Assembly (NCBI GenBank): GCA_964407285.1
Contig: CAYOVG010000383.1
Location: forward strand, 1-6,384
DNA length: 6,384 bases
Source of the DNA: CAYOVG01 sp964407285
GTDB taxonomy: Bacteria > Desulfobacterota > Syntrophobacteria > Syntrophobacterales > Syntrophobacteraceae
Direction of reading: 5' to 3'
The position numbers and the translations under genes were made by a program. The notes under the pieces are model-generated. The model searched no databases and was not told the DNA's origin. It worked only from the letters and a program-made list of their open reading frames with translations. Positions 5,339-6,384 of this stretch are shown piece by piece (positions within the stretch are counted from its first letter, which is position 1; every line of letters starts with the position of its first letter).

Positions 5339-6151
5339 TCAGCCACCAGTATCTACCACTATATTGAAAAAACGTGAAGCATTTTCGAGCATCAGATTTC
5401 CGCGGGCTTGTTCGTCGAGGAGGTCCTCCCCCTGGAAAAATTCGAGGAACGGCGCGGAGAGGCTCTTCGCCCCATCGCTGTTGAGGATGAGCCGTTGCGA
5501 CAGCGCCGGGTCCGCCCGGAGCATATCGATCAGTTCCGCAACGGACGCCTTTCCCTTCTGCAAGGTCAGGGCGACGGCATAGCCGGCCTCCGTGACCCGA
5601 GGCAGGACCTCGGTGTTGACGTGGTCCACCAGGATACGGTCCCGAAGGCGCGGATAGTCCGCGAGAAGGTCCAGTGTCAGGCGGGTGACGGCGGCCTTGT
5701 TCTCGCGCGGCGTATGGATGCCGATCCGCTTTTCGGGAGGCAGGCCTGTGGACGCCCATTCCAGTTGCCATCTCAGGACCCTTTCCTCCCGGTCACCTCC
5801 CGAATCGAGTCCCAACTCCCCCAGCCCCAGGCAGAAGGGATCGTCCATGCACCTGGACAGCGCGTCCGCGAGCCGCGCCGGCAACCGGGAGGACCCGGCG
5901 AGGTCCTCCGGGATTGCGCGAGGATGGACACCGGCCATGTAGAAGAACGGGACGCCCTTTTCCGCCAGGGACCGGCACAGCCTCTTCAAGGACTCCCAGT
6001 ATTGGGGGTACTCGTCCCCGGTCTTGATGGCTTCGTTGTAGGAAAGGGTGATCCCGCCGATCCCGAATTCTTTGTAGAGGTCCGGAAAACCAGGATCGTT
6101 TTTCAGGAGCAAATCGGCGTGGCAGTGGGCATCCAGAGCGGAAACGTCCAT
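5339..6151 (-). CDS. TatD-family metal-dependent hydrolase
   Basis: This is a 270-residue TIM-barrel hydrolase of the TatD family; members include metal-dependent 3'-5' exonucleases/DNases, but the substrate of this one is unknown. All expected metal and catalytic residues are visible: H9 and H11 in LDAHCHAD (6-13), GVHPR (74-78), E112 in GLGELGLD (109-116), H146 in IGIHTPRENK (143-152), H177 in VDHVN (175-179), and D226 in LILNSDGA (221-228). Length matches the family (about 255-270). The ATG at 6151 begins directly at the first conserved block; GGAG lies about ten bases upstream. The HTPRENK block differs from the common HxR[DE]A of standard TatD, which suggests a divergent subgroup. The next gene on the same strand is the CGGC-type protein. 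Confidence 0.9.
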   Translation of the reverse strand: MDVSALDAHCHADLLLKNDPGFPDLYKEFGIGGITLSYNEAIKTGDEYPQYWESLKRLCRSLAEKGVPFFYMAGVHPRAIPEDLAGSSRLPARLADALSRCMDDPFCLGLGELGLDSGGDREERVLRWQLEWASTGLPPEKRIGIHTPRENKAAVTRLTLDLLADYPRLRDRILVDHVNTEVLPRVTEAGYAVALTLQKGKASVAELIDMLRADPALSQRLILNSDGAKSLSAPFLEFFQGEDLLDEQARGNLMLENASRFFNIVVDTGG

Positions 6152-6229
6152 GGGCGGTTCTCCGGTTCCGGTGAGGCTGTCCTTGTTGTGCGTTCCGGCT
6201 TTGCGACCGTTCCGGCCGTCCCGGTCGAA

Positions 6230-6350
6230 TCGAGATCACGTCAATCGTACCGATGTACCGGTCGCGCCGGCCGTTTCAAGCATCGGCCGTTTCAGTCGAT
6301 TCGATCGTTTTGATCGCTTTTCAGTCATTTTGATCGTGTCGATCGATCCT
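6230..6350. repeat. Cluster of short direct repeats and GATC sites upstream of the TatD-like gene
   Basis: CGGCCGTTTCA occurs at 6268-6278 and 6284-6294, TTTCAGTC at 6290-6297 and 6319-6326, and TTTTGATCG at 6308-6316 and 6328-6336. Six GATC tetramers fall within about 120 bases (near 6233, 6303, 6312, 6332, 6341 and 6345). I see no ORF with coding character here. The last 25 bases could be the tail of another minus-strand gene, but this cannot be judged. Confidence 0.5.
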
Positions 6351-6384
6351 TCGGTTCTCTATCCATACGGCTGCAGGCGCCAGG

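Noticed and set aside
5408..6313. Long plus-strand open frame (301 codons) across the TatD-like gene
   Set aside because: It is antisense to a gene with all six TatD metal/catalytic residues; no motif or good ribosome binding site supports it.
6359..6384. Tail of a minus-strand gene at the right edge (ends with a TAG at 6361-6359)
   Set aside because: Only seven codons are visible, and other frames are open for a similar stretch, so coding cannot be told from chance.

Overview
This is a GC-rich, gene-dense bacterial chromosome segment with eight recognisable protein-coding genes. I see no RNA genes, insertion sequences, prophage or CRISPR arrays. The mix of a tsaE-tsaB-tsaD cluster, a periplasmic MlaC/Ttg2-type lipid carrier, a GYD protein, a CGGC-type cysteine-rich protein and a TatD-like hydrolase fits a Gram-negative, probably anaerobic bacterium. 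Something related to Desulfobacterota (former Deltaproteobacteria) would suit. That placement is inferred from gene content and codon bias, and no marker gene here proves it.

Layout. Positions 1-1776 (minus strand) hold tsaE, tsaB and a tsaD that runs off the left edge. Together they form most of the machinery for N6-threonylcarbamoyladenosine (t6A) at position 37 of ANN-decoding tRNAs. The stop of tsaE overlaps the start of tsaB by one base, and tsaD follows tsaB after 16 bases, so this is a tight operon. A weak sigma70-type promoter candidate lies at 1969-1997, with a small perfect hairpin in the leader. An aldo/keto reductase (2041-2988, minus) lies upstream of it. It diverges from a small GYD-domain protein (3262-3645, plus).

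Positions 3646-4077 are non-coding. They carry a long imperfect inverted repeat that looks like a dispersed palindromic repeat, then a good promoter candidate (TTGACA-16-TATTTT) for an exported MlaC/Ttg2-family protein that starts at a TTG (4078-4689, plus). That gene converges on a minus-strand CGGC-type cysteine-rich protein (4849-5193), with a strong hairpin between the two. A TatD-family metal-dependent hydrolase follows (5339-6151, minus). The last 230 bases are non-coding or nearly so and hold a cluster of short repeats rich in GATC.

The most notable signals are these. (1) The TsaD has a complete metal-binding and core scaffold, but the normally near-invariant GPGL loop is replaced and the CDET motif reads CDDT. 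(2) The CGGC-family protein has its signature motif contracted to C-x-C. (3) There are two structured intergenic elements. (4) There is a GATC-rich repeat cluster at the right edge. I see no clearly new multi-gene system; most of the window is ordinary housekeeping and accessory metabolism.
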